A stretch of 64,000 nucleotides of DNA from Pseudolabrys taiwanensis (GCF_003367395.1 NZ_CP031417.1:1178001-1242000); one strand, 5' to 3'. Counted from the first letter of the stretch, positions 37,955 to 46,771 are shown. Numbers and translations: made by a program. Notes: generated by a model from the letters alone, not told the origin.

Positions 37955-38650
37955 ATGAAACGTGGAATTCTCTCGGCGTGCGCGGCGGCGGTGCTGGCGG
38001 CGGCGGCGGCGGTACCATCGTTCGCGGCCGACATCCCCCGCCCGGTCTACAAGGCGCCGGTCTATGTTGCCCCGGTCTTCACCTGGACCGGCTTCTATCT
38101 CGGTATCAACGGCGGCTACGCCTGGGGGCACAGCGACTGGAACAACACCCCCATGGGCAACGTCAGCCTGAATGCAAAAGGCGCCATGGTCGGCGGCACG
38201 CTGGGCTACAACATCCAGACTGGCAACTTCGTCTTCGGTCTCGAAGGCGATATCGACGCCACCTGGATCAGCGGCTCGAGCCAAGCCGGTGCCAACGGCA
38301 CCGTATGCACCGGTCCGAACAACTGCGAAAGCAAGAACACTTGGTTCGGCACCGCGCGCGGCCGCATCGGCTTCGCCATCGATCGCTTCCTGCCCTACAT
38401 CACCGGCGGCGGCGCCTTCGGCAACATCAAGGCGACGCCGAACTTCGGCGGCTCGGTCAACAAGACGCAGTTCGGCTGGACGGCCGGCGCCGGCGTCGAA
38501 TGGGCCTTCAGCGGTCCCTGGTCGGCGAAGCTCGAATATCTCTATGCCGATCTCGGCAAGATCACCTGCGGCGCCGACGTCTGCGGCGTCGACACCAACG
38601 TATCCTACAAGACGAACCTCGTCCGCGCCGGCGTGAACTACCGCTTCTGA
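37955..38650 (+). CDS. Omp31/Omp25-like outer-membrane beta-barrel protein
   Basis: 231 residues. The signal peptide ends near SFAA-D (residue 25), followed by the proline-rich linker IPRPVYKAPVYVAPVFTWTG typical of the Rhizobiales Omp31 family. It then alternates barrel strands (FYLGINGGYAWG, MVGGTLGYNIQ, FVFGLEGDIDATW, GRIGFAIDRFLPYITGGGAF, AGAGVEWAFSGPWSAKLEYL). The chain ends in VRAGVNYRF with the terminal Phe needed for BAM assembly. AGGAGG precedes the ATG and a terminator follows. A paralogue is at 49668-50333. Confidence 0.93.
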   Translation: MKRGILSACAAAVLAAAAAVPSFAADIPRPVYKAPVYVAPVFTWTGFYLGINGGYAWGHSDWNNTPMGNVSLNAKGAMVGGTLGYNIQTGNFVFGLEGDIDATWISGSSQAGANGTVCTGPNNCESKNTWFGTARGRIGFAIDRFLPYITGGGAFGNIKATPNFGGSVNKTQFGWTAGAGVEWAFSGPWSAKLEYLYADLGKITCGADVCGVDTNVSYKTNLVRAGVNYRF

Positions 38651-38708
38651 ACAACCGTCGTGCCCCGCGGGAGATGCGGCCCGCGTGGTGCGCAAAGATG
38701 CAGCAAGA

Positions 38709-38732
38709 GGCCGGCGTGAATGCCGGCCTTTT
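38709..38732 (+). terminator. Terminator after the Omp31-like gene
   Basis: GGCCGGC-GTGAAT-GCCGGCC forms a 7-bp GC stem followed by four Ts (38729-38732), 59 bases past the stop. Confidence 0.75.
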
Positions 38733-38946
38733 CGCTTTGATGATCGCCAACGCGGTCCCCCGCGACAACACCCTCTCCTGCCGACGAGCGCCGCGATCCA
38801 CTCACTGAGGCCGCGCCACGAAACCGTGCACAGTGCCCGACAGCACGGTCGATCTTTGAGCACGCCAGCCGCCGGGTTCCGGCGCACCATCCTCGCCAGA
38901 GAATGAAAAGCGTTTCAGCCGGGGTGGTTAGCGCATCCATTGCGTC

Positions 38947-38962
38947 TGGCACGATGCATGCT
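38947..38962 (+). promoter_or_regulatory. Candidate sigma-54 promoter for the NitT/TauT-type ABC operon
   Basis: TGGCACG (38947-38953), four bases, then ATGCT (38958-38962). The consensus is TGGCACG-N4-TTGCW, so there is one mismatch, and the GG and GC dinucleotides keep the required 10-base spacing. It lies 80 bases before the GTG of the first operon gene. RpoN control would fit a nitrogen-scavenging role. Confidence 0.45.
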
Positions 38963-39041
38963 TGCTCTACCGGACCGCGGACCCCTGACACAGACTGCGC
39001 GTGAAAGGCGCCCCCGGCTTTTGGAATGACGGAGGGCTATT

Positions 39042-39842
39042 GTGGACAAGCAACCTCGCCTTCTCCTCGACAATGTCTCGATGGTGTTCGAGCGTGCCGG
39101 CCAATCCTTCACCGCACTCGCACCGGTTGACATCAAAGTTCCCGCCGGCCGTTTCGTCTCAGTGATCGGTCCCTCCGGCTGCGGCAAGAGCACCATTTTC
39201 AACATCGTCGCCGGCCTGCAATTGCCGACCACGGGCAACGTGCTGATCGATGGCGACAACGCCACCGGCACGATCGGCCGCGTCGCTTATATGCTGCAGA
39301 AAGATCTGCTGCTGCCGTGGCGCACGGTTGTCGACAATGTCGCCCTCGGCATGGAGATCCGCGGCGTGCCGATGAAAGAAGCGCGCGAGCGCGCGCTGCC
39401 GCTGCTGCAGCGCTACGGCCTCGGCGGCTTCGAACACAGCCATCCGTCAGCGCTGTCCGGCGGCATGCGCCAGCGCGCGGCCCTTCTGCGCACCCTGCTG
39501 ATCGATACCGACGTCGTGCTGCTCGACGAGCCGTTCGGCGCGCTCGATGCGCAGACCAAGGCGCAGATGCAGGAATGGCTGCTGCAACTGTTCGAGGACT
39601 TCGGCCGCACCGTCATCTTCGTCACGCATGACGTCGAGGAAGCCGTGTTCCTGTCCGACGACATCTACGTCATGGCCAGCCGGCCCGGCCGTGTCGTCGA
39701 CATCATGCCGGTCGACCTACCGCGGCCGCGCGACCGTTCGGTCGTCAGCACGCCGCGCTTCGTGGCCATGAAGAAGTATTGCCTCGACCTACTGCATGGC
39801 GAAGCGGATGCGCCGCTCGATCCCGAACCGGTCGCGGCCTGA
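39042..39842 (+). CDS. ABC transporter ATP-binding protein (NitT/TauT/SsuB type)
   Basis: 266 residues. Walker A GPSGCGKST lies near residues 43-51, the Q-loop in YMLQKDLLLPWRTVVDNVAL (the LLPW wording is typical of the nitrate/taurine/sulfonate branch), the signature LSGGMRQRAALLRTLL, and Walker B VVLLDEPFGALDAQTK. It energises import with the following permease and binding protein. The start is a GTG at 39042 with GGAGGG five bases upstream. Confidence 0.93.
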   Translation: MDKQPRLLLDNVSMVFERAGQSFTALAPVDIKVPAGRFVSVIGPSGCGKSTIFNIVAGLQLPTTGNVLIDGDNATGTIGRVAYMLQKDLLLPWRTVVDNVALGMEIRGVPMKEARERALPLLQRYGLGGFEHSHPSALSGGMRQRAALLRTLLIDTDVVLLDEPFGALDAQTKAQMQEWLLQLFEDFGRTVIFVTHDVEEAVFLSDDIYVMASRPGRVVDIMPVDLPRPRDRSVVSTPRFVAMKKYCLDLLHGEADAPLDPEPVAA

Positions 39843-39878
39843 CGATGCACCGGCCAACACGCGGAGTATAGCGGGACG

Positions 39879-40748
39879 ATGAACACCAAGGCCCTCACCG
39901 ACACCGTCATGAATGCCACGCGCGACCGCGCGATGCCCGCAACGCCGACACGCCAGCGCCGGGTCGTGCGCAGATTGCCGGTGCAAAAGAATTGGCCGCC
40001 GGCGGTGATCGCGGCAGCGCAGTTCGGCATTTTCGTCGCGCTGCTCGCCCTGTGGGAAGTTGCCGCCGACCTCAAAGTGATCGATCCGTTCTTCTGGTCG
40101 CAGCCAAGCACCATCTGGTCGACGCTGGTCGTCTTCTTCACCGAAGGCAACGCGTTCACCGATATCGTTTACACCTTCGAGTCGACGCTGATCGGCTTCG
40201 TATTGGGCACGGTCGCGGGCGCCCTGCTCGGCATGTCGTTCTGGTGGTCGCCGAACTACGCGCGCGTCATGCAGCCTTACGTGGTCTGCCTCGAATCCAT
40301 CCCGAAGCTGGCGCTGGCGCCGCTGATCGTCCTGGTCTTCGGCATGGGGATCGGCTCAAAGGTGGCGATCGCCATCGCGCTGACGATCGTGGTGTCGACG
40401 CTGACGGCCTATGCCGGCGTGCGCGCGGTCGACAAGGATCAGGAGCGCCTGTTCTACTCGATCGGCGCCAGCCGCTGGCAGGTCTTCAGCAAGCTTGTCG
40501 TTCCCTCGTGCGTGCCTTGGATCATTTCGATCCTGCGCGTCAACATCGGGCTCGCTTTGACCGGCTCGATCGTCGGCGAGTTCGTCGCTTCCGAGCACGG
40601 CCTCGGCCGCACCATTCTCTACGCAGGCTCGACCTACGAGATTTCGCTCGTCTGGGTCGCCGTGCTCGTGCTCGCGACGCTGTCGATGGTCATGTACGTC
40701 ATCGTCGGCTGGATCGAGAAAGTGCTTCGCAAGGGTGTCGACCGCTGA
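39879..40748 (+). CDS. ABC transporter permease (NitT/TauT/SsuC type)
   Basis: 289 residues with about six transmembrane helices, starting at AQFGIFVALLALWEVAADLK. The C-terminal half has the dimer/coupling region PKLALAPLIVLVFGMGIGSK and the EAA loop YSIGASRWQVFSKLVVPSCV. It forms the channel of the importer with genes on both sides. Confidence 0.92.
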   Translation: MNTKALTDTVMNATRDRAMPATPTRQRRVVRRLPVQKNWPPAVIAAAQFGIFVALLALWEVAADLKVIDPFFWSQPSTIWSTLVVFFTEGNAFTDIVYTFESTLIGFVLGTVAGALLGMSFWWSPNYARVMQPYVVCLESIPKLALAPLIVLVFGMGIGSKVAIAIALTIVVSTLTAYAGVRAVDKDQERLFYSIGASRWQVFSKLVVPSCVPWIISILRVNIGLALTGSIVGEFVASEHGLGRTILYAGSTYEISLVWVAVLVLATLSMVMYVIVGWIEKVLRKGVDR

Positions 40749-40799
40749 GGTCTCCGGTTCTTGCGTATCGTTCGTGACGACAACAGGAGAAACCCTCAG

Positions 40800-41810
40800 A
40801 TGCAGATCACACTCCGCCAGCGTCTTCTCGGTCTCGTGGCCGGCGCCGCCTCCGCCATCGCGACCGTCGCCGCGCCGGCTCACGCCCAGACGAGTCTGCT
40901 CGTCGCGGAGCCGGTACACAGCACCGGCTATCTGCCGCTTTACGTCGCCATCCGCAAAGGCTTCTTCAAGGAAGACGGCCTCGACGTGAAAGTCGCAACC
41001 CTGCAAGGCGGAGCCGCGCACACCAACGCCGTGCTCAGCAAGCAGGCTTTCGCCTTCATCGGCGGCCCCGAGCATGATGCCTTCGCCAAGCTCAAGGGCG
41101 CCGAGCTGCGCGCCGTGGTCAATGTCGTCGATCGCGGCAATGTCTATCTCGTCGCCAAGAAGGGCTTGCAGCCGGCGAGCGGCCAGTCGCTCGCCGATTT
41201 CATCAAGGGCAAGACGATCGCCGTCAGCTTCTTTGGCGGTACGCCGAATTCGATCACCCGCTTTCTGCTGGCGAAATGGAACCTCACGCCGGGCAAGGAC
41301 GTGACCTTGAAGGAAATGGCCAATGGCGCGGAAGTCGCCGCGGTGAAAGCCGGCGCCGGCGAGATCGGCGTCACCACCGAGCCGATGCTGACGCGCGGCG
41401 TGGTCGAGGGCATCTGGGAAGAGCCGATCTACAACGTCCCGAAGGAACTCGGGCCCTACGCATATTCGACGTTGAACGTGCGGCTGGATTCGATTCAGAA
41501 TGAGCCGAAGGTCGTCGCGGCCTTCGTCAAGAATGTGATCAAGGGGCTCGCGTTCACCTACGCGCACCACGACGAAGCGGTGGCGATCGCCAAGCAGGAG
41601 TTCCCGACGATGGCGGCCGAGGATCTCAGGGCGACGCTCAACCGGTCCTTCGCCGACAGCATCTGGAGCAAGGACGGCATGGTCGAGCCCGAAGCCTGGA
41701 CGACCGCGCAGAGTGTCGTGCGCAACGCCGGCCTGCTCAAGCAGGATGTCGCCTTCGACGACATCATCGATATGCAGTTCGTCAAGGCGATGAAGCAGGC
41801 GAACAAGTAA
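40800..41810 (+). CDS. ABC transporter substrate-binding protein (NMT1/THI5-like, SsuA/TauA fold)
   Basis: 336 residues. The signal peptide (LRQRLLGLVAGAASAIATVA) is cleaved near AHAQ. The mature chain starts TSLLVAEPVHSTGYLPLYVA and has IRKGFFKEDGLDVKVATLQG, the defining opening of NMT1/SsuA-type receptors. It should bind a small organic solute in the periplasm. The next two genes encode isochorismatase-fold hydrolases, so a carbamoyl- or amide-bearing nitrogen compound is a possible ligand. CAGGAGAAACCCTCAG precedes the ATG. Confidence 0.9.
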   Translation: MQITLRQRLLGLVAGAASAIATVAAPAHAQTSLLVAEPVHSTGYLPLYVAIRKGFFKEDGLDVKVATLQGGAAHTNAVLSKQAFAFIGGPEHDAFAKLKGAELRAVVNVVDRGNVYLVAKKGLQPASGQSLADFIKGKTIAVSFFGGTPNSITRFLLAKWNLTPGKDVTLKEMANGAEVAAVKAGAGEIGVTTEPMLTRGVVEGIWEEPIYNVPKELGPYAYSTLNVRLDSIQNEPKVVAAFVKNVIKGLAFTYAHHDEAVAIAKQEFPTMAAEDLRATLNRSFADSIWSKDGMVEPEAWTTAQSVVRNAGLLKQDVAFDDIIDMQFVKAMKQANK

Positions 41811-41850
41811 TGCGGAAATTGGAAGTCAACGTTGGAAGGGAGATGCCGTG

Positions 41851-42615
41851 ATGTCGGAGCCGATCTGGAACCAGTTTCTCACCGAACGCGACAAGGCCGT
41901 CTTCGAGGCGTCCGGTTACGGCACGCGGGGCGGCTTCGGCAAACGTCCGGCGCTGCTCGTGATCGACGTGAACTACGCCTTTTGCGGCGACAAACCCGAG
42001 CCGATCCTGGAATCGATCAAGCGCTGGCGCAATTCCTGCGGCGAGGAAAGCTGGCCGGCGGTGGCATCGATCAAGTCGCTCATCGACAAGGCGCACGGCA
42101 AAGGCATTCCGGTCATCTACACGACCGGCGTGCGCCGCGAGGACAACTGGGACTCCGGCTCGTGGAGCTGGAAGAACAAGCGCTCGAGCGAGCGGCCGCA
42201 GGTGCCGATGAGCAATCTCGACGGCAACCAGATCGTCGACGAGATCGCGCCGGCGCCGCAGGACATCGTCATCTACAAGCAGAAGCCGTCCGGCTTCTTC
42301 GGCACCAACATGGCGAGCTACCTGACGCTGCTCGGCTGCGACAGCGTCATCGTCACCGGCACGACGACGTCGGGCTGCGTGCGCGCCACGGTGCTCGACG
42401 CCTTCAGCCTGAACTACCGCATCGCGGTGGCCGAGGAAGGCTGCTTCGACCGCTCGCAGGCCAGCCACGCGATCAATCTCTGCGACATGAACGCCAAATA
42501 CGCCGATGTCGTGAAGACGGCCGAGGTGCTATCGTTCTTCGAGATCTTGCCGTCGGACATGTACGACCTGCCCAAGGGCACGGCGCCGCGGCTCGCGACC
42601 GCCGCCAACGGTTAA
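41851..42615 (+). CDS. Isochorismatase-fold cysteine hydrolase, N-carbamoylsarcosine amidase-like (copy 1)
   Basis: 254 residues. The Asp-Lys-Cys triad of the family is readable: Asp in RPALLVIDVNYAFCG, Lys in VIYKQKPSGFFGTN, and Cys in TGTTTSGCVRATVLDAFSLN. The last block and VAEEGCFDRSQASHAINLCD match N-carbamoylsarcosine/ureido-type amidohydrolases, which release CO2 and ammonia. A GTG at 41848 directly precedes the ATG at 41851; GAAGGGAG upstream serves either. It is followed 19 bases later by a paralogue, and belongs to the ABC operon. Confidence 0.85.
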   Translation: MSEPIWNQFLTERDKAVFEASGYGTRGGFGKRPALLVIDVNYAFCGDKPEPILESIKRWRNSCGEESWPAVASIKSLIDKAHGKGIPVIYTTGVRREDNWDSGSWSWKNKRSSERPQVPMSNLDGNQIVDEIAPAPQDIVIYKQKPSGFFGTNMASYLTLLGCDSVIVTGTTTSGCVRATVLDAFSLNYRIAVAEEGCFDRSQASHAINLCDMNAKYADVVKTAEVLSFFEILPSDMYDLPKGTAPRLATAANG

Positions 42616-42634
42616 ACGACTTAAGGAAATCGCC

Positions 42635-43426
42635 ATGACGGACACTTCAAAGCCCCGCATCTGGGACGCCTTCCTCACCGAGCGCGACAAGAAGGTCTTC
42701 GCCGCCTCGGGCTACGGCACGCACGCCGGCTACGGCAAGCGTCCGGCGCTTCTCGTGATCGACGTCAGCTATGGCTTCGCCGGCGACAGACCGGAGCCGA
42801 TCCTGGAGTCGATCAAGCGCTGGGCCAATTCCTGCGGTGAAGAAAGCTGGGACGCGATCGCCAAGATCCGGGACCTGATCGACGTCTTCCACGACCGCAA
42901 GATGCCGGTGATCTTCACGACCGGCGTCGTGCGCGCCGACAACTGGGATGCCGGCAGTTGGTCGTGGAAGAACAACCGGACCGCCGAATCCGCGCCGCGC
43001 CCGCAGCAGAACCTCGATGCCAACGCGATCGTCTCCGCCATCGCGCCGGCGCAGCAGGATCTCGTGGTGCTCAAGCAGAAGCCGTCGGGCTTCTTCGGCA
43101 GCAACCTCGCGAGCTACCTGACCCTGCTCGGCTGCGACAGCGTCATCGTCACCGGCACGACGACGTCGGGCTGCGTGCGCGCCACGGTGCTCGACGCCTT
43201 CAGCCTGAACTACCGCGTCGCCGTGGCCGAGGACGGCTGCTTCGATCGTTCGCAGGCGAGCCACGCCATCAACTTGTGCGACATGCACGCCAAGTACGCC
43301 GACGTGGTGCCGGCAGCGGATATCGTCGCGCACATCAAGGCGCAGCCGGACGACCTGTTCCCCAACCTGCCGGCCGCCGGCAAGCAGTCGGACGGTCCGA
43401 ACCTGCGTCTGGTCTCCGGCGCGTAA
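42635..43426 (+). CDS. Isochorismatase-fold cysteine hydrolase, N-carbamoylsarcosine amidase-like (copy 2)
   Basis: 263 residues, a paralogue of the preceding gene over nearly its whole length, with the same triad: Asp in RPALLVIDVSYGFAGD, Lys in VVLKQKPSGFFGSN, Cys in TGTTTSGCVRATVLDAFSLN. It has an extra C-terminal tail of about 15 residues. A 93-base segment covering the catalytic Cys (43124-43216) is identical at DNA level to copy 1 (42328-42420), while the rest has diverged. Two related subunits may form a hetero-oligomer or act on two substrates in series. Confidence 0.85.
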   Translation: MTDTSKPRIWDAFLTERDKKVFAASGYGTHAGYGKRPALLVIDVSYGFAGDRPEPILESIKRWANSCGEESWDAIAKIRDLIDVFHDRKMPVIFTTGVVRADNWDAGSWSWKNNRTAESAPRPQQNLDANAIVSAIAPAQQDLVVLKQKPSGFFGSNLASYLTLLGCDSVIVTGTTTSGCVRATVLDAFSLNYRVAVAEDGCFDRSQASHAINLCDMHAKYADVVPAADIVAHIKAQPDDLFPNLPAAGKQSDGPNLRLVSGA

Positions 43427-43468
43427 GGATCGGCGGCAAACATCGGGGCGGCGCGGATGCGCGCCGCC

Positions 43469-45358
43469 TCAGCCCGCTCCGAACGCGACCGCCACGTGAT
43501 AGGTGGCGAAGGCCGCGAGATAGGCGAGCGCGAGCATGTAGAAGAAGGTGACCCACATCCACTTCCAGCTCGCGGTCTCGCGCTTGATCACCGCCAGGGT
43601 CGAGGCGCATTGCGGCGCGAACACGTACCAGGCGAGCATCGCCAGCGCCGTCGCCAACGTCCACTTGTTCGCCAGCGCCTGCCCGATCTGCTCGGCGGCT
43701 TCCTTGCCGCCTTCGATCGAATAGACGGTGCCGAGCGCGGCGACCGCGACTTCACGCGCCGCCATGCCGGGGATCAGCGCCACGGCAATCTGCCAGTTGA
43801 AGCCGATCGGCGCGAGCAGCGGCTCGATCGCATGGCCAATGATGGACGCCAGACTGTAGTCGATGGCCGGATCGGTCGCGCCGGCCGGCGGCCGCGGGAA
43901 CGAGGCCAGGAACCAGATCAGCACCATCATCGAGAAGATCGTGGTGCCGGCGCGCGTCAGGAACATCTTGGCGCGCATATACAGGCCCATCACCACGCTG
44001 CGCGGCCGCGGCAGCTTGTAGTCGGGCAGCTCGAGCATGAAGGGCGGCGTCGGATCGTCGCGCCAGAACACGAACTTGGCGATCGCCGACACGGCGAGCG
44101 CGCTGACGATGCCCGCCGCGTAAAGCCCGAACATGACGAGGCCCTGCAGGCCGAAGAAGCCGAGCACCGGCTTGTTCGGAATGAAGGCAGCGATGATCAG
44201 CGTGTAGACCGGAATGCGCGCCGAACAGGTCATCAGCGGCGCCACCAGGATGGTGGTCAGCCGGTCGCGCGGATTGTCGATGACGCGCGTCGCCATGATG
44301 CCCGGAATGGCGCAGGCAAAGCTCGACAGCAGCGGGATGAAAGCGCGGCCGTGCAGGCCGGCGCCGCCCATGATGCGGTCCATGAGGAACGCGGCCCGCG
44401 CCATGTAGCCGAGATCTTCCAAGAGCAGGATGAACAGGAACAGGATCAGGATCTGCGGCAGAAAGACGAGAACGCTGCCGACGCCCGATATGACGCCGTC
44501 CTTGAGGAAGCTCTGCAGCAGGCCGTCGGGCACGTAAGCCTGCACCAAGCCGCCCAATCCATCGAAGCCGGCTTCGATCAGATCCATCAGCGGCTGGGCC
44601 CAGGTGAACACCGCCTGGAACATCACGAACAGCAGCACCAGCAGGAAGATCAGCCCGAACACCGGATGCAGCAGCACGGCATCGAGCCGCGTCGTCAGCG
44701 TGTCCGGCTTGGCCGGATGCTTCACCGCGAGCTTGATGATGCGGTCGGCCTCGCGCTGGCCGGCCCGCAGGTCGCCGGTGGTCGGCGCATGCCAGTTCGG
44801 GTCGGACGACGGCTGCAGGCCTTCGAGCGAGGCGATAGCATCGAGCCGCGACAACAGATCCTCGGTGCCGCCGCGCCGCACCGCGGCCGCGGTGACCACC
44901 GGCACGCCGAGCTCGCGCGACAACAGGTCGGTGTCGATCTCGACGCCGCGCCGTTTGGCGATGTCGATCATGTTGAGCACGAGCAGCAGCGGCCGCCCCA
45001 CCCGCTTGAGCTCGAGGATCAGGCGCAGCGACAGGCGCAGATTGGTGGCGTCGGCGACGCAGAGCAGCAGGTCGGGCGCCTCTTCCGCCTTGAAGCGGCC
45101 GAGCACGACGTCGCGCGTCACTTCTTCGTCGGGCGAGCGGGCGCGCAACGAATAGGTGCCGGGCAGATCGACGATGTTGACGCTGCGGCCCGACGGCGTC
45201 GTCAGCGCGCCGGTCTTACGCTCGACCGTGACGCCGGGATAATTGGCAACCTTCTGCCGGCTGCCCGTCAGTGCGTTGAAGAGAGCGGTCTTCCCGCTGT
45301 TCGGCGTTCCGATGAGGGCGAAACGTCGAATGCCCGTACCGGCAACGACAGCAGTCAT
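43469..45358 (-). CDS. feoB: Ferrous iron transporter FeoB
   Basis: 629 residues. The N-terminal G domain shows G1 GTPNSGKTALFNALTG (residues 17-32), G2 in NYPGVTVERKTG, G3 DLPGTYSL and G4 NMID. The membrane domain contains the Gate segments (VFLPQILILFLFILLLEDLG, ARAAFLMDRIMGGAGLHGRA, LLSSFACAIPGIMATRVID) expected of the iron pathway. The length is at the short end for FeoB. It imports Fe2+ across the inner membrane. FeoA is encoded 11 bases upstream in the same direction. Confidence 0.96.
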   Translation of the reverse strand: MTAVVAGTGIRRFALIGTPNSGKTALFNALTGSRQKVANYPGVTVERKTGALTTPSGRSVNIVDLPGTYSLRARSPDEEVTRDVVLGRFKAEEAPDLLLCVADATNLRLSLRLILELKRVGRPLLLVLNMIDIAKRRGVEIDTDLLSRELGVPVVTAAAVRRGGTEDLLSRLDAIASLEGLQPSSDPNWHAPTTGDLRAGQREADRIIKLAVKHPAKPDTLTTRLDAVLLHPVFGLIFLLVLLFVMFQAVFTWAQPLMDLIEAGFDGLGGLVQAYVPDGLLQSFLKDGVISGVGSVLVFLPQILILFLFILLLEDLGYMARAAFLMDRIMGGAGLHGRAFIPLLSSFACAIPGIMATRVIDNPRDRLTTILVAPLMTCSARIPVYTLIIAAFIPNKPVLGFFGLQGLVMFGLYAAGIVSALAVSAIAKFVFWRDDPTPPFMLELPDYKLPRPRSVVMGLYMRAKMFLTRAGTTIFSMMVLIWFLASFPRPPAGATDPAIDYSLASIIGHAIEPLLAPIGFNWQIAVALIPGMAAREVAVAALGTVYSIEGGKEAAEQIGQALANKWTLATALAMLAWYVFAPQCASTLAVIKRETASWKWMWVTFFYMLALAYLAAFATYHVAVAFGAG

Positions 45359-45369
45359 GTTTTATCCGA

Positions 45370-45654
45370 TCACACTACCCGGATCGCCATCGCTTCACGG
45401 CGGCGCAGCGCCACGGTGGCGTTGTTGACGCGCACGGCAATGGGGTCGCGTCCGATGGCGCCCTCATGCAGGATTTCGATATGCGCGCCTTCGGTGAAGC
45501 CAAGCTCGATCAGACGGCGCTCGAGTTCGTCCACCGCCAGGCCCGACGCATTGTCGGTCACCACGATCGCTTCGATATGGCCGCGAAACCCGCGTGGCGC
45601 CTGGCCCAGCAGAAAGATTTCGGACGGCGTGGCGTGGTCACCGTTGCAGGACAT
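45370..45654 (-). CDS. feoA: Ferrous iron transport protein FeoA
   Basis: 94 residues. The SH3-like FeoA domain shows IFLLGQAPRGFRGHIEAIVV, RRLIELGFTEGAHIEILHEG and DPIAVRVNNATVALRRREA. It interacts with FeoB to support iron uptake. The first 11 residues (MSCNGDHATPS) precede the domain; the ribosome site is weak (AAAGATCAGACCG). A candidate Irr box lies 82-96 bases upstream of the start. Confidence 0.93.
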   Translation of the reverse strand: MSCNGDHATPSEIFLLGQAPRGFRGHIEAIVVTDNASGLAVDELERRLIELGFTEGAHIEILHEGAIGRDPIAVRVNNATVALRRREAMAIRVV

Positions 45655-45735
45655 CGGTCTGATCTTTCGCGAAACGATGTCTTTATTTGCGTCTGCGCCC
45701 CCGCGCCGTCAAGTAAATACAAATAAATCAATAAC

Positions 45736-45750
45736 TTAGAATGATTATAA
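45736..45750 (-). promoter_or_regulatory. Candidate Irr (iron control element) box before feoAB
   Basis: The coding strand reads TTATAATCATTCTAA, an imperfect 15-base palindrome (TTAGAAT on the other strand against ATTATAA). It resembles the Irr-binding iron control element of Rhizobiales, with a TTTAGAA/TTCTAAA-type core. It contains a TATAAT that could be the -10 box, so a bound regulator would block or modulate feoAB. Confidence 0.45.
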
Positions 45751-45811
45751 AGAGACCAGCGGCGAGCGAGTAGGCTGGCCGCCGGTCCAAATGGTGAGCG
45801 TCGCGCGGGCC

Positions 45812-46681
45812 TTAGGCCGAGGCGGCGACCTCGGCCGCGAAGTTGCGATAGGAATGCAGCGGCCGGCCCAGCATCTTCGTCAGACGCTCAACGTCGCCCG
45901 GCTCCGGGATCATGCCGTCACTCACATACCGCTCGGCCATCAGGCGCATCTCATAGGCCATCCACTTTGGCATGAAGGTCGCCAGATTCTGCTCGAACGC
46001 GCCGGGATCGTCACCGCCATAGACGACCGCACGGCCCAGGACAGCGGTCCAAACGGCGGCCACCGCCGGACCCGTCAGAGTGTCCGGCCCGACCAGATTG
46101 ATCGTCTCGAGCGGCAGCTTGGCCGGCGCCTGGTCGCGGCGGATCAGTTCGAGCGCGGCGACCTCGGCGATGTCACGGGCATCGACCATGGCCACGCCTT
46201 TGCTGCCGATCGGCATCGGATAGACGCCGTGATTGACGATGACGTCTTTGATCATGAGTTCGTTGTCGATGAAGTAGGTCGGACGCAGGATCGTGGCGCT
46301 GAAGCCCATCTGCTCGATCATCCGCTCGGCGCCCGACTTCACCGCGAAATGCGGCACATTCACGAAGCGATCGGCGTGGATCACGGAGAGATAGACGACG
46401 CGCTCGATGCCCGCCTCGCGAGCGACGTTCAGGGCGACGAGGGCCTGGGTGAATTCATCGCCCGCCACCGCATTGAGCAAAAACAGCGTCTTCACGCCGG
46501 CGAAGGCGGCCCGCAGCGCGTCGATGTCGAGCAGCTCGCCTGTCGCGATTTCAACGCCGGCCGGAAAGTCGGCCTTCGCCGGATCGCGGACGAGGACGCG
46601 TACGGCGGCGCCGCGCGTGACGAGTTGCTGGACGACTTTGCGGCCGACACGGCCGGTGGCGCCGGTAACGAGGATGGTCAT
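45812..46681 (-). CDS. NmrA-like NAD(P)-binding protein
   Basis: 289 residues. The atypical short-chain dehydrogenase fold has the dinucleotide motif VTGATGRVGRKVVQQLVTRG (residues 5-24) and then DIDALRAAFAGVKTLFLLN, typical of NmrA/QOR2-like proteins. There is no convincing YxxxK pair, so it may sense redox cofactor or reduce a quinone with a different geometry. It is divergent from a LysR gene, probably its regulator. Confidence 0.82.
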   Translation of the reverse strand: MTILVTGATGRVGRKVVQQLVTRGAAVRVLVRDPAKADFPAGVEIATGELLDIDALRAAFAGVKTLFLLNAVAGDEFTQALVALNVAREAGIERVVYLSVIHADRFVNVPHFAVKSGAERMIEQMGFSATILRPTYFIDNELMIKDVIVNHGVYPMPIGSKGVAMVDARDIAEVAALELIRRDQAPAKLPLETINLVGPDTLTGPAVAAVWTAVLGRAVVYGGDDPGAFEQNLATFMPKWMAYEMRLMAERYVSDGMIPEPGDVERLTKMLGRPLHSYRNFAAEVAASA

Positions 46682-46729
46682 GGGATCACTCCGGGGTTGG
46701 GGTCAAAAGACATCCCGTAAATTGCCGAT

Positions 46730-46771
46730 CCAAATTCGGTCCGATAGACGGTATATTTGGACAGACCGTCT
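46730..46771. promoter_or_regulatory. Paired inverted repeats in the NmrA/LysR divergent promoter
   Basis: AGACGGT (46746-46752) pairs with ACCGTCT (46765-46771), and CCAAAT (46730-46735) pairs with ATTTGG (46755-46760). The two dyads interlock just upstream of the lysR ATG, as expected of recognition and activation sites for a LysR-type regulator. Inferred from symmetry and position. Confidence 0.5.

Noticed and set aside
43457-45739. A 760-codon open frame opposite feoB/feoA
   Set aside because: Composition is low-complexity and arginine/histidine-rich; FeoB and FeoA on the other strand explain the sequence fully.
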